Source of the DNA: Psychrobacter sp. 4Bb
GTDB lineage: Bacteria > Pseudomonadota > Gammaproteobacteria > Pseudomonadales > Moraxellaceae
Reading direction: 5' to 3'
DNA length: 49,203 nt
Assembly (NCBI RefSeq): GCF_002836735.1
Contig: NZ_PJAS01000065.1
Location: forward strand, 1-49,203
This document shows, one piece after another, positions 7,649-14,941 of the stretch (position 1 is its first letter; every line of letters starts with the position of its first letter). Position numbers and translations under genes: made by a program. A model generated the notes under the pieces. It saw nothing but the letters and a program-made list of their open reading frames with translations, was not told the origin of the DNA and did no database searches.

Positions 7649-7899
7649 TCTTATCTTGGACACAGGATGCGTGGGAGGACTACGAATACTGGCAAAAAAC
7701 CAGCAAAGAGAAGGTCAAGCAAATAAGTAAGCTGATTAAAGCCATCAAACGTGACCCATTTGAGGGTATTGGTAAACCTGAACCACTCAAACACGATCTG
7801 GCAGGCTATTGGTCGCGTCGCATTGATCAAGAGCATAGACTGGTTTATGAGGTTCAAGATGATGCCATTATCATCGTTCAGTGCCGATATCATTATTAA
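7645..7899 (+). CDS. yoeB: YoeB/Txe-type mRNA interferase toxin
   Basis: An 84-residue RelE-fold endoribonuclease nearly colinear with E. coli YoeB. It has WTQDAWEDYEYWQ at the N terminus, FEGIGKPEPLKHDLAGYWSRRI in the centre (catalytic Glu and Arg) and the C-terminal CRYHY, whose His-Tyr pair is catalytic. All the expected active-site residues are present, so the toxin looks functional. It starts at TTG 7645, overlapping the antitoxin stop by 4 nt (TTGA), which implies translational coupling. It cleaves ribosome-bound mRNA and stabilises the plasmid by post-segregational killing. Confidence 0.92.
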   Translation: MILSWTQDAWEDYEYWQKTSKEKVKQISKLIKAIKRDPFEGIGKPEPLKHDLAGYWSRRIDQEHRLVYEVQDDAIIIVQCRYHY

Positions 7900-7918
7900 G
7901 TAAACAGTGTTAGTTCAC

Positions 7919-7956
7919 AAAAGTGCTTGATCCTAAGAATCAGGCACTTTTTTATT
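7919..7956 (+). terminator. intrinsic terminator after yoeB
   Basis: AAAGTGC (7920-7926) pairs with GCACTTT (7944-7950), with inner pairing TGAT/ATCA, followed by a run of six T. It ends the yefM-yoeB transcript. Confidence 0.8.
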
Positions 7957-8117
7957 TTCCATTCTGGCTATGTGTCCTAAAACGAACGAGAAAGCTCTGT
8001 AGAGACGTCTAAATATATTGGTTAGTATTTCGACCTAAACATTCGATAACAAACCTTATGTGGTCATACGACGCCATATAATTGCTAATAATGACTATAC
8101 CTCTGATCACGTTACCA

Positions 8118-8215
8118 CAGATTGACTTCCTCCCCGACCTAAAGGAACGGGGATTCCTACTAAAGACGGCCAAGCCCGACCGCGAGAATGTTTTTTGCTC
8201 CATTAACATCTCTGT
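8118..8215 (-). ncRNA. putative reRNA (omega RNA) of the TnpB element
   Basis: TnpB nucleases use an RNA made from the tnpB 3' end and the right end of the element. Here the region past the TAG at 8160 folds into a GC hairpin (TCCCCG at 8149-8154 region with CGGGGA) and ends in GGAAGTCAA, after which flanking DNA would supply the guide. Borders are inferred from the family and not measured. Confidence 0.45.
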
Positions 8216-9236
8216 TATGGGTCGTTTTACAAGAACGACAAAACCATGCTCTTATACCAAGACCTTCTCTACCTTTCGGACTGTCTTGGCGAGAGCCGCA
8301 ACACGAGCAGGTTTGGGTGGTGTACGCTTCATTGACTTCGATATAGTGGCAACCTGCGTTCGCGCATTTATAATCCAGTTGCCGCTTAATCTCAAACCAA
8401 CCAGCATCATAGACGGATTTGGCCAGTTTGGATGAAGTGAATGAGTTTGATTTGATTTTACCAACAACGATTAAGCTGTTGGCTTTGACAAGCTTTGATG
8501 TGAATTTATGAATCAGATCTTGGCGGGTGTTTTTAATCTTGGCATGAATGACCTTAACCCGTTTTTTGTTTTTGGCACGTTGAGCGATGGCCAGTTTTTC
8601 TGCGTATTGATGGGTGACTTTGATTTGTAGCTGATCACCCTCACTACTGACTGCGGCATCTTTACAGCCTAAATCAATACCGACTTGGCCCGTACCACAA
8701 ACTGTTTTTGGAAATTCTTTGACGGTGATACAGGCGTACCAGTGACCTCGTGCATCTTGTACCAGCTCACAAGTATTGATGGTATAGAGCGAGAGGTTAT
8801 AGCTATCCCACAAATCAATGATCAGCTTTTTGCCTTTAGCGAGGCTTAGCTGAATAGTAGATTTAAGGCTTTTCTTGCCTGACTGACGGGTTGTTAGGTG
8901 CTTAATGGCGGTCTTTTTAAACGGAATCCAGCCCAAGCTTCTTCTCTTGGCTTTTGGGTTATTGGTACGCCAGTTGAGTTTGGCTTTTTTAAACTGTTTA
9001 CGGGATTTAGCGTGAACCTCACTGATCGCTTGCAAGGTTTGACTGTGCAGATTCAGGTATTCACCCGCCCCTTTAGTATAAGCGGCCAAGTCATAGGCTG
9101 AAAAGAATTTGCCCGTGCGCTGTAAATGTTTAAAACTTAGCTCATTGACGTAGTTCCAGACAAAGTTGACTGCCCCAGCTAAGATATTGAGCTGAGTGGC
9201 GTGTTTGTCTTTGATGCGTAGTTTGAGCGTTTTCAT
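8160..9236 (-). CDS. tnpB: TnpB, RNA-guided RuvC-like nuclease
   Basis: A 358-residue TnpB, of full length for the family. The three RuvC catalytic residues are present: Asp in VGIDLGCKDAA, Glu in YIEVNEAYTTQT and Asp in HNRDVNGAKNI. A four-cysteine zinc site is seen in CSCCGS and FCRSC. The N-terminal OrfB/helix-turn-helix portion (FVWNYVNELSFKHLQ) is also intact. TnpB cuts DNA next to a transposon-specific motif, guided by the reRNA, and helps the element persist. No Shine-Dalgarno is obvious before ATG 9236. Confidence 0.93.
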   Translation of the reverse strand: MKTLKLRIKDKHATQLNILAGAVNFVWNYVNELSFKHLQRTGKFFSAYDLAAYTKGAGEYLNLHSQTLQAISEVHAKSRKQFKKAKLNWRTNNPKAKRRSLGWIPFKKTAIKHLTTRQSGKKSLKSTIQLSLAKGKKLIIDLWDSYNLSLYTINTCELVQDARGHWYACITVKEFPKTVCGTGQVGIDLGCKDAAVSSEGDQLQIKVTHQYAEKLAIAQRAKNKKRVKVIHAKIKNTRQDLIHKFTSKLVKANSLIVVGKIKSNSFTSSKLAKSVYDAGWFEIKRQLDYKCANAGCHYIEVNEAYTTQTCSCCGSRQDSPKGREGLGIRAWFCRSCKTTHNRDVNGAKNILAVGLGRL

Positions 9237-9343
9237 GGAGTAATTATGATCTCAATGCAGTTGGGTATCAAGGGGTTCGCCATACTGGGCGACAACGACT
9301 GACGCCTGATATCCACGCCCTAGAAGGACGTGGTTTTACGGCG

Positions 9344-9631
9344 TTAGATGATAAAATAGACGAATTACCGCCACTAACTGCTAAGCAGCAAGCAGACTCA
9401 GAGCATCTAGCCACGCTTAGCGATGACGACATTGATTTATCGGACATTCCAGAAGTCACCGACTGGTCAGGCGCGATCCGTGGCAGTATCAAATCTCAAG
9501 CGTTGTCTACGGAAACCAGTGTCATTAGCCCAAGTATCCTTACCAAATTCAAGGACAGAGCTAAGCAAACAGGCGGTAACTATCAAGACATGATCAACGA
9601 TGCCCTAGAAGAATACCTAACCGATCACTAG
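9344..9631 (+). pseudogene. brnA: brnA-type antitoxin lacking its start codon; brnT absent
   Basis: The frame from about 9344 to TAG 9631 reads as a BrnA/CopG antitoxin: KIDELPPLTAKQQ, then DLSDIPEVTDWSGAIRGS, then a ribbon-helix-helix tail ILTKFKDRAKQTGGNYQDM and INDALEEYLTDH. About 95 codons are intact, but no ATG, GTG or TTG lies in frame upstream into the TnpB element, and the BrnT toxin gene that normally precedes brnA is missing. The TnpB insertion, or a deletion it caused, probably removed brnT and the brnA start. A rare start such as ATA or CTG cannot be excluded. Confidence 0.75.
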
Positions 9632-9652
9632 GCATTAAATAACAAGCACATG

Positions 9653-9678
9653 ACCTCAAGATTACTTGGGGTTTTTTT
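9653..9678 (+). terminator. intrinsic terminator after the brnA remnant
   Basis: ACCTCAAG (9653-9660) pairs with CTTGGGGT (9665-9672, one G-T wobble) and is followed by seven T. It lies 20 bp after the brnA stop and isolates the next gene from it. Confidence 0.75.
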
Positions 9679-9684
9679 ACATTC

Positions 9685-9739
9685 TATATTGTAGTATGTT
9701 GTATATTGTAGTATATTATATACAACATACTACAATATA
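9685..9739. promoter_or_regulatory. perfect 21-bp inverted repeat upstream of kfrA
   Basis: The arms at 9685-9705 and 9719-9739 are exact reverse complements with a 13-nt spacer. A partial third copy of the motif (TTGTAGTAT) sits in the spacer. The block ends about 20 bp before the kfrA ATG and replaces any obvious other promoter. KfrA-type proteins repress their own promoters by binding such repeats, so this is a likely autoregulatory operator. Confidence 0.75.
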
Positions 9740-9759
9740 CTATTAAGGGATACAAAATC

Positions 9760-10728
9760 ATGGCACTCACGATACAAGATATTCATGCAGCAGCAGACCA
9801 ATTACAAGAGCAAGGGGTTAAGCCGACACTGGCAGAGGTGCGTAAGGCGCTAGGCGGTGGATCATTCACGACTATCAGTGATGCTATGCAAAGCTGGAAG
9901 CGAGAACAGCAAGAAGAGCAAGAGCTACAGCAAGTAGACTTACCTAGTGGTATCACAGAACGCTTGCACACGCTTGGGGCTGATATGTGGCAGACGGCTA
10001 TTGATATGGCTAATGATAGATTGTCTAAAGAGCGTGAAGCTTTAGAGGTGGTTAAGATCAAGGCACAAGCAGAGATGGACGAAGCGCAAGAAGCGGTTAA
10101 GACCTTGGAGGGGGAACAAGCGGATTTACTACAGCAACTGGACGAGGTGACCGGCACTGCGGAAACAGCAACTAAAAGCGCACAGCAAGCCACAGCTGAC
10201 CATGACGCTACCAAACAGACGCTATTAGATACTAGGCATGAATTAGAGCTTGAACGCACTAAGGCTAAGACCGCGCAATCACAGCTTGCAGAGGTGAGTA
10301 ATGCATTAGATAAGCAATCTATAGAGCTGACTAGCAGTCTTGGTGAGGTAGCCACGCTTAAAGCCACAGCTGATAGTGATAAGGCAGAGATTGCACGTTT
10401 AAAGATTGAACTTAAAAATACTAAGTCAGAGCTAAAGGCAGTCACCACTGAGCGGAATGATATACAAACGGCTACCGCAGAGATCAAAGGAGAGTTAAAG
10501 GCAGTCACCGCTGAACGTGACAAGCTATCAGGACTTAATAATCAGCTGACTCAAACTCAGGCTAAGCTTGAAGCCGAGCATAGCGTATTGAATAAACAAT
10601 ATAGCGAGCTATCAAGCCGTCATTTATCAAAGCAGGAACAAGTGACTCTGTTACAAGATCAACTTAAGAAAGCACAAGATGCTCTAATACTTATTCAAAA
10701 CAAAGATAATACTTTGGATGCTGACTAA
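9760..10728 (+). CDS. kfrA: KfrA-like plasmid DNA-binding coiled-coil protein
   Basis: A 322-residue protein. Residues about 4-60 form a KfrA-type N-terminal DNA-binding domain (TIQDIHAAADQLQEQGVKP, then TLAEVRKALGGGSFTTISDAM). The rest, from about 75 to 315, is an uninterrupted alpha-helical coiled coil rich in Glu, Lys, Gln and Ala. KfrA proteins of IncP and related plasmids repress their own gene and aid stable inheritance by a poorly understood, nucleoid-like role. The start has AAGGGA at 9745-9750. A large inverted repeat lies upstream. No parA or parB is seen in the window, so this may be the main stability factor besides yefM-yoeB. Confidence 0.85.
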   Translation: MALTIQDIHAAADQLQEQGVKPTLAEVRKALGGGSFTTISDAMQSWKREQQEEQELQQVDLPSGITERLHTLGADMWQTAIDMANDRLSKEREALEVVKIKAQAEMDEAQEAVKTLEGEQADLLQQLDEVTGTAETATKSAQQATADHDATKQTLLDTRHELELERTKAKTAQSQLAEVSNALDKQSIELTSSLGEVATLKATADSDKAEIARLKIELKNTKSELKAVTTERNDIQTATAEIKGELKAVTAERDKLSGLNNQLTQTQAKLEAEHSVLNKQYSELSSRHLSKQEQVTLLQDQLKKAQDALILIQNKDNTLDAD

Positions 10729-10921
10729 ATAAAAGTATTCGAGGTTTCAGTTTAATTAGGATTTCAAGATAAAGAACAGTTATAAGTTTGGGAGGTAGTT
10801 TACCCAAGGCATAGATCTCGTTCTATTCACACTAAGCTTATGAATCAACCATGACAATATCGACTCACTGAATAAGTGACTGCTGTATAATAACTATTCT
10901 AAATTTTTCTCTGGACTCTTA

Positions 10922-10950
10922 TAGTATATAGCCGAGTGGGCTATATACTA
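10922..10950. repeat. perfect 12-bp inverted repeat
   Basis: TAGTATATAGCC at 10922-10933 and its exact complement at 10939-10950 flank GAGTG. There is no T-run, so it is not an ordinary terminator. It may be a protein-binding palindrome or the base of an RNA stem downstream of kfrA. Confidence 0.6.
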
Positions 10951-11002
10951 CTTAAATTAGCCTAAGTGAATTTATGCTGATTTTGGAGCCTTGAGCAGAT
11001 TT

Positions 11003-11071
11003 CAAGGAACACTCACCCTAAAGCGATTATGAGTAGATAAAATACTCACAATCGCTTTAGTGCATTCCTTG
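11003..11071. repeat. long interrupted hairpin
   Basis: CAAGGAA (11003-11009) pairs with TTCCTTG (11065-11071). Inside it CTAAAGCGATT (11018-11028) pairs with AATCGCTTTAG (11050-11060), and TGAGTA (11030-11035) with TACTCA (11043-11048), closing a 7-nt loop. About 24 base pairs form, with small internal loops. The function is unknown. Confidence 0.65.
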
Positions 11072-11386
11072 GATTTGATGTGATTAGTCATGCCGACTTC
11101 ATCGCCCATCGCGTCATCAAGACCGTATCACTGTATCAAGCTACGGTTGTTAAGATTACGGCTGATAGCACCGCCTAGACACGCTCTTAACCGCTACTGT
11201 GCTGTCATACGCTAGCAAGGGCATAAACCCAATATACCGCTACGATATGCACGAGTAACCACTCATTGCGTTGCTCAATATGTCTAGAACCCCCTGTCGA
11301 GAGCTTACCCCTGTGTCAAACGCAGTCGTCGCCGAGGCCTGCCACCCATTTGACGGGTAACGGGTACAAAGAGAGCAGCACAAGGA

Positions 11387-11546
11387 TGTAACGAGCGAAC
11401 AAGCAGTTTTTAAAATGTATAGTGAATAAGGTTGATATGAAAGCAGTTTTTGGATAAAATGACCCTAAACGGGCATTTAATGCTGTTCAAATAACGCAGT
11501 CTGTGTGCTTATTTGTTCGTTACAGGGTGCGTCAACACGCTGTAAC
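11387..11546 (+). ncRNA. candidate structured RNA with competing stems
   Basis: GTTACA at 11519-11524 can pair either with TGTAAC at 11541-11546 (enclosing GCGT-CAAC-ACGC, with a GGGT bulge) or with TGTAAC at 11387-11392 (extended by GAACAA/TTGTTC). The two folds exclude each other and lie just before a strong terminator. No coding gene follows on this strand, so a stand-alone RNA is more likely than a leader. This is sequence-based inference; no RNA family was recognised. Confidence 0.35.
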
Positions 11547-11566
11547 CGTTATCTATATTTAAAACT

Positions 11567-11607
11567 AAATGCCTCTGGGAGTCAACTCCCAGAGGCATTT
11601 TTTTGTT
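11567..11607 (+). terminator. strong intrinsic terminator with no gene upstream
   Basis: A perfect 15-bp stem (11567-11581 with 11586-11600) with a TCAA loop is followed by an unbroken T-run. The nearest upstream plus-strand gene ends 840 bp earlier, so a terminator of this quality implies another, probably non-coding, transcript. Confidence 0.85.
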
Positions 11608-11805
11608 TAGTCTTTCGATATGACTCTGGTAAATCTTTAGGTGCTATCATAATCAACTTTCTCAAGTACTTCAAATCGCTTTGAGAGTGTCATAATCTCT
11701 CAAAAAACCATCTGAACCGCCTCAGGTTTTCGGAGACTAAACAGTCTTAGAGAGTACGACGAACTCGGGGTGGTTTACCCATACGCTTTGAGCTAAGCCA
11801 CATCT

Positions 11806-11982
11806 TCATGAGCGTCGTTTCGTAATTTGTCTTGTAATGCTAGCAATCCAAAAATTTCTCAGTTTTGCGCCAGAAATGTGCAGGTAGTGCACAAGCGGTA
11901 TCATGTGGCATCTTAAACGCGCTTGCCGATAATTCTTGTAATGAGTAATGATATCAGTAGTGTCTATTTCTGACTGATCAAA
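11806..11982 (-). pseudogene. possible gene relic or small ORF, unrecognised
   Basis: A minus-strand frame of about 58 codons reads like protein (DIITHYKNYRQARLRCHMIP, then LHISGAKLRNFWIASI) and ends at TGA 11808-11806. It has no convincing start. I do not recognise it; it may be the tail of a deleted gene. Confidence 0.25.
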
Positions 11983-12018
11983 TCATGAAAGGTTAAATAC
12001 ACCCTGATGTTAAGCACA

Positions 12019-12056
12019 AAAAAACCCAGCAATGATAGTAAGATCACTACTGGGTT
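12019..12056 (-). terminator. intrinsic terminator of the CHAP-like gene
   Basis: AACCCAG (12023-12029) pairs with CTGGGTT (12050-12056), with inner TGAT/ATCA. On the minus strand it is followed by a run of T (A-run from 12018). It lies about 40 bp past the stop of the minus-strand gene. Confidence 0.75.
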
Positions 12057-12096
12057 GGAGAAAAGCAATAAATATGTTGTGCTGACTTCTCAGGTC

Positions 12097-12819
12097 TTAT
12101 TTATCATTCATAGCAAGGTAGATATTACGATCTGATGCGGATGCGTCATCCACATATTTTGAATCACGCCATGTCGTATAAGCATAGACACCACTGTATG
12201 GGCTGATACTGTTCTGACGGAAGTCAGAAATCCAATTTGTACCATCGAAAATTTGAATATGGCCATGTGGACGCTTTGATGAGCGATCATAGACAATAAC
12301 ATCACCTACTTGGGTTGGCATATCATTGCTGATTTTGCTGAAACCTGCTTTCTCAAGTGTGCCACGAGTAGCGTACTGATAGGCTGAAGGATTTGGAGTG
12401 AACTCATAACCAGCTGATTGTAGTGCTTTACGTACGTAACGGGCACAGTATCCAGAGCTGCTAGATAGAGCCACTCGTGAAGCGCGAGCAGCAGCGATAG
12501 CGGGTGCTGAATTGCTATCAGGGATAGTATTGACTTGCTGCTGTTGTCTTTCAGCATATAAGCGGCTACTTGATAACGAAAGCTGTTTCTCTTTTTGTTG
12601 AGCCTGCGCACTTAAGTTGCTAATTGCTTGACTGATTTCATCATTGCTAGAAACATAAGTACCACTTTTGGTGCTATAAATATTTTTTGACGAACTGTAG
12701 TTTGATGCCGCAGAAATATTGGTTATATTATTACTTGTTTGAAAGGTCGTTACAGCAGCAGTACTCGTTTGTGCTATGCCCATACCCAGTACTGACAAAA
12801 TCAATAAGGCCTGTTTCAT
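12097..12819 (-). CDS. secreted CHAP/NlpC-like protein, putative peptidoglycan hydrolase
   Basis: From ATG 12819 the product has 240 residues with a signal peptide (MKQALLILSVLGMGIAQTSTA). An upstream in-frame start would spoil the signal and was rejected. A Ser/Asn/Gln-rich linker (about residues 25-110) leads to a C-terminal cysteine-peptidase fold: SGYCARYVRKALQSAGY carries the nucleophile Cys, and KRPHGHIQIFDGTNW carries the His, with GDVIVYD before it as in CHAP domains. It probably acts in the periplasm or outside on cell-wall peptides. It could assist mating or be an exported effector; no immunity gene is evident. It is a single gene with its own terminator. Confidence 0.65.
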   Translation of the reverse strand: MKQALLILSVLGMGIAQTSTAAVTTFQTSNNITNISAASNYSSSKNIYSTKSGTYVSSNDEISQAISNLSAQAQQKEKQLSLSSSRLYAERQQQQVNTIPDSNSAPAIAAARASRVALSSSSGYCARYVRKALQSAGYEFTPNPSAYQYATRGTLEKAGFSKISNDMPTQVGDVIVYDRSSKRPHGHIQIFDGTNWISDFRQNSISPYSGVYAYTTWRDSKYVDDASASDRNIYLAMNDK

Positions 12820-13368
12820 AAATCTAATACCTACGGTTAATTCAAAATGGTCTGTTGCCCATAACAGAGCAGTCAATTAAATCTCAACAACTCAAGAATA
12901 TACACATTGTGGTGACTAATAATTATGCTGCAAACCCTTATTCCATAGGCGGCCGGCATTATCAACGATTTCGCTAAAACCTTATAAATTTATTGGAAAT
13001 CAAACTGTTAGCCAAAACACAAATCGGACTTTAGCATAGGCTGTAAAGCATGTCATCACTAATAAAAATCTGATAAAAGCTCTTTTTAAGCTTATAAAAT
13101 GATAAAAAATACCTATTTTATAATGTAATTTCGTGTAACATTTATAGAATATAGCTGACCAACCTGACAACAATATCTCCTGTTTGATAAGCAGAAAAAA
13201 ACGTTTGAGGATTAAATCCTTAATTTAGATTTAATCCTCAAACGTTTTTTTAGTGGGTGAAGTAATTATGCTATATAGGGTTTAACCAATTATTAAAATA
13301 ATATACTAATTTATAGTGTCAATATGAATTTTAATTCGCTAAGGAACTATGTAATCTTACGTAATTGT
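12820..13368. other. AT-rich intergenic region
   Basis: No credible gene was seen in these 550 bp. The right half holds the long perfect hairpin at 13195-13251. Just before the IS256 element AAGGAACTA (13341-13349) pairs with TAGTTCCTT beyond the element (14693-14701). Confidence 0.5.
13195..13251. terminator. perfect 24-bp hairpin, bidirectional terminator-like
   Basis: The arms 13195-13218 and 13228-13251 are exact complements with a 9-nt loop. The left arm starts with seven A and the right arm ends with seven T, so it could terminate transcription from both sides. It stands alone between the CHAP-like gene and the IS element. Confidence 0.7.
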
Positions 13369-14670
13369 GAGCCCATCCCGAATTCTGTGTAACTGCCCTT
13401 TAGATTAAATGCTTACTGATACGATCATCAAACATAATCATAAAGCGATTAAGAGCAGACGTCCAGTTACGAATAGGCATCGACCACTTTTTGGATGCCT
13501 GCTGGGTGGCTAAGTACACCACTTTAAACGCTGCCTGATCAGACGGGAACACCTTACGCTTATTCACCGCTGTCCGAATCACACTGTTTAGCGACTCAAT
13601 AGCATTGGTGGTATATATGACTTTTCTAATGTCTTTAGGGTAGCCAAAGAACACCGTTAAGCCCTCCCAGTTATTACGCCAAGACTTAACCACATGCGGA
13701 TACTTATCACCCCACACCTCATCAAAGTGCTCAAGATTGGCCTCTGCCATCTCAAGGGTATCAGCGCCGTAAATGGCCTTTAGATCAGCCGCTACGGCCT
13801 TTTTATCCGTCCACGGCACAAACTTCATTGAATAGCGCACCATGTGTACGATACACAGCTGAACCTGTGCCTTTGGATAGACGGTGTTAATGGCATCAGG
13901 GAAGCCCTTTAGACCGTCAACACAAGCGATTAAGATGTCTTGTACGCCGCGGTTTTGTAGTTCAGTGAGAACACCAAGCCAGAATTTAGCGCCCTCGTTC
14001 TCTGATAGCCACATGCCAAGCAGCTCTTTTTTACCATCAAGAGCAACGCCTAAGGCCAGATAGATAGCTTTGTTGATGATCTGCTTGTCCTGACGAACTT
14101 TGACGACAATGCAGTCTAAGTAGACGATAGGATAAACACTGCTCAGCGGCCGGTTCTGCCAAGCGGTGATGTCCTCTAATATGTTATCGGTGACTCTTGA
14201 GACAAGAGAGCTTGAGATGTCGACGTCATAGAGCTCTTTAATGCTCTCTACAATCTCGGTGGTGGTTTGACCCTTGGCGTAAAGGAATATGATTTTATCA
14301 TCAAGGCCGCTAATACGGGTTTGATGCTTGCGCACGAGTGTAGGTTCAAAGTCACCATGACGGTCTCTTGGGGTGGAGATCTCAAGATCGCCTGTATCAC
14401 TGCGGACGGTCTTTTTAGTGTGTCCGTTGCGCTTGTTTGGTTTATCTGCTTTCTCATGCTTGGGGTAGCCGAGATGATCTTCCATCTCAGCTTCAAGGGC
14501 AGTGTCGATAAAGGACTGCATGAGTTGCTTCTGAAAGTCTTTGATGTCATCGAAGCTTTTCATACTACCAGCCATTTGCTCGGCCAGTTTTTTAATGTCA
14601 GATTGAGTAGTCATTGCTTATTCTCCTGTTAGTGGATTATAAGCAGTTACACACTTTTTAGGAAAGGCTC
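13369..14670 (-). mobile_element. IS256-family insertion sequence, complete
   Basis: The element is 1,302 bp long. Its ends are imperfect inverted repeats of about 28 bp: the left (13369-13396) and right (14643-14670) share GAGCC, TCC and GTGTAACTGC. It is flanked by an exact 8-bp target duplication, GTAATTGT, at 13361-13368 and 14671-14678. It carries one intact transposase gene. An exact duplication suggests a fairly recent insertion. Confidence 0.95.
13400..14614 (-). CDS. IS256-family (mutator-type) transposase
   Basis: A 404-residue transposase of full length. The DDE triad is visible: Asp167 in VYLDCIVVKVR, Asp233 in IACVDGLKGFPDAI and Glu340 in YTTNAIESLNSVIR. The mutator-family cysteine-histidine region VQLCIVHMVRYS lies between. 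A good ribosome site (AGGAG) precedes ATG 14614. It catalyses excision and insertion of the surrounding element, so the copy looks active. Confidence 0.96.
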   Translation of the reverse strand: MTTQSDIKKLAEQMAGSMKSFDDIKDFQKQLMQSFIDTALEAEMEDHLGYPKHEKADKPNKRNGHTKKTVRSDTGDLEISTPRDRHGDFEPTLVRKHQTRISGLDDKIIFLYAKGQTTTEIVESIKELYDVDISSSLVSRVTDNILEDITAWQNRPLSSVYPIVYLDCIVVKVRQDKQIINKAIYLALGVALDGKKELLGMWLSENEGAKFWLGVLTELQNRGVQDILIACVDGLKGFPDAINTVYPKAQVQLCIVHMVRYSMKFVPWTDKKAVAADLKAIYGADTLEMAEANLEHFDEVWGDKYPHVVKSWRNNWEGLTVFFGYPKDIRKVIYTTNAIESLNSVIRTAVNKRKVFPSDQAAFKVVYLATQQASKKWSMPIRNWTSALNRFMIMFDDRISKHLI

Positions 14671-14941
14671 GTAATTGTTGCGATACATCATGTAGTTCCT
14701 TGTATTAATTTCTAAGAAATTGGTTATTTTAAAGACAGATAACATCTAAAATAGGTTACATTGACATAAAAAGTTACATATCCAAATTTATTTTTAGCTT
14801 TTGAAGTTCCACTATCTGATGAAAAAATTAGGTTTAGGAATAAAAATCCTTGTACTAACATAGGTATTAATTCTGCAAATGGAATGTATCTTGTTAGAAC
14901 TGCATTTATATTTATTTGTTCATGCACCTCGACACTTATTT

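Larger units (their letters stand above)
8118..9345 (-). mobile_element. IS200/IS605-family TnpB-only element (IS1341 type)
   Basis: The unit comprises tnpB plus end-like hairpins and has no tnpA. On the minus strand the sequence past the tnpB stop carries the pairing TCCCCG/CGGGGA followed by GGAGGAAGTCAA, typical of TnpB-element right ends; it finishes near 8118. At the other side a hairpin CCACG/CGTGG (9313-9333) with ACCACGTCC lettering is a candidate left end. The exact borders are estimated. Mobility would need a TnpA supplied elsewhere. The insertion abuts a brnA antitoxin frame that has lost its start. Confidence 0.65.
10729..12018. other. about 1.3 kb without a convincing gene, rich in palindromes
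   Basis: No reading frame above about 60 codons is credible on either strand. The region contains a perfect 12-bp palindrome (10922-10950), a long imperfect hairpin (11003-11071), direct repeats of AAGCAGTTTTT (11402 and 11442), two competing hairpins and a strong terminator (11567-11605). Short protein-like stretches are seen at about 11049-11178 (plus) and 11806-11982 (minus) and could be gene relics. It may encode a non-coding RNA or hold a plasmid cis-site. Confidence 0.5.

Noticed and set aside
8009..8209. Short minus-strand frame past tnpB
   Set aside because: It overlaps the right end of the TnpB element in another frame and has no protein-like features.
9783..10523. 246-aa minus-strand frame opposite kfrA
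   Set aside because: Its Ser/Ala/Val/Cys-rich sequence is the antisense shadow of the KfrA coiled coil.
12108..12611. Two minus-strand frames overlapping the CHAP-like gene
   Set aside because: They are alternative frames of the same gene; the signal peptide and catalytic motifs fit only the main frame.
14724..14927. 67-aa minus-strand frame between IS256 and lgt
   Set aside because: It starts at GTG, has no recognisable domain and lies in very AT-rich sequence; evidence is too weak to call a gene, though GAGG does precede it.
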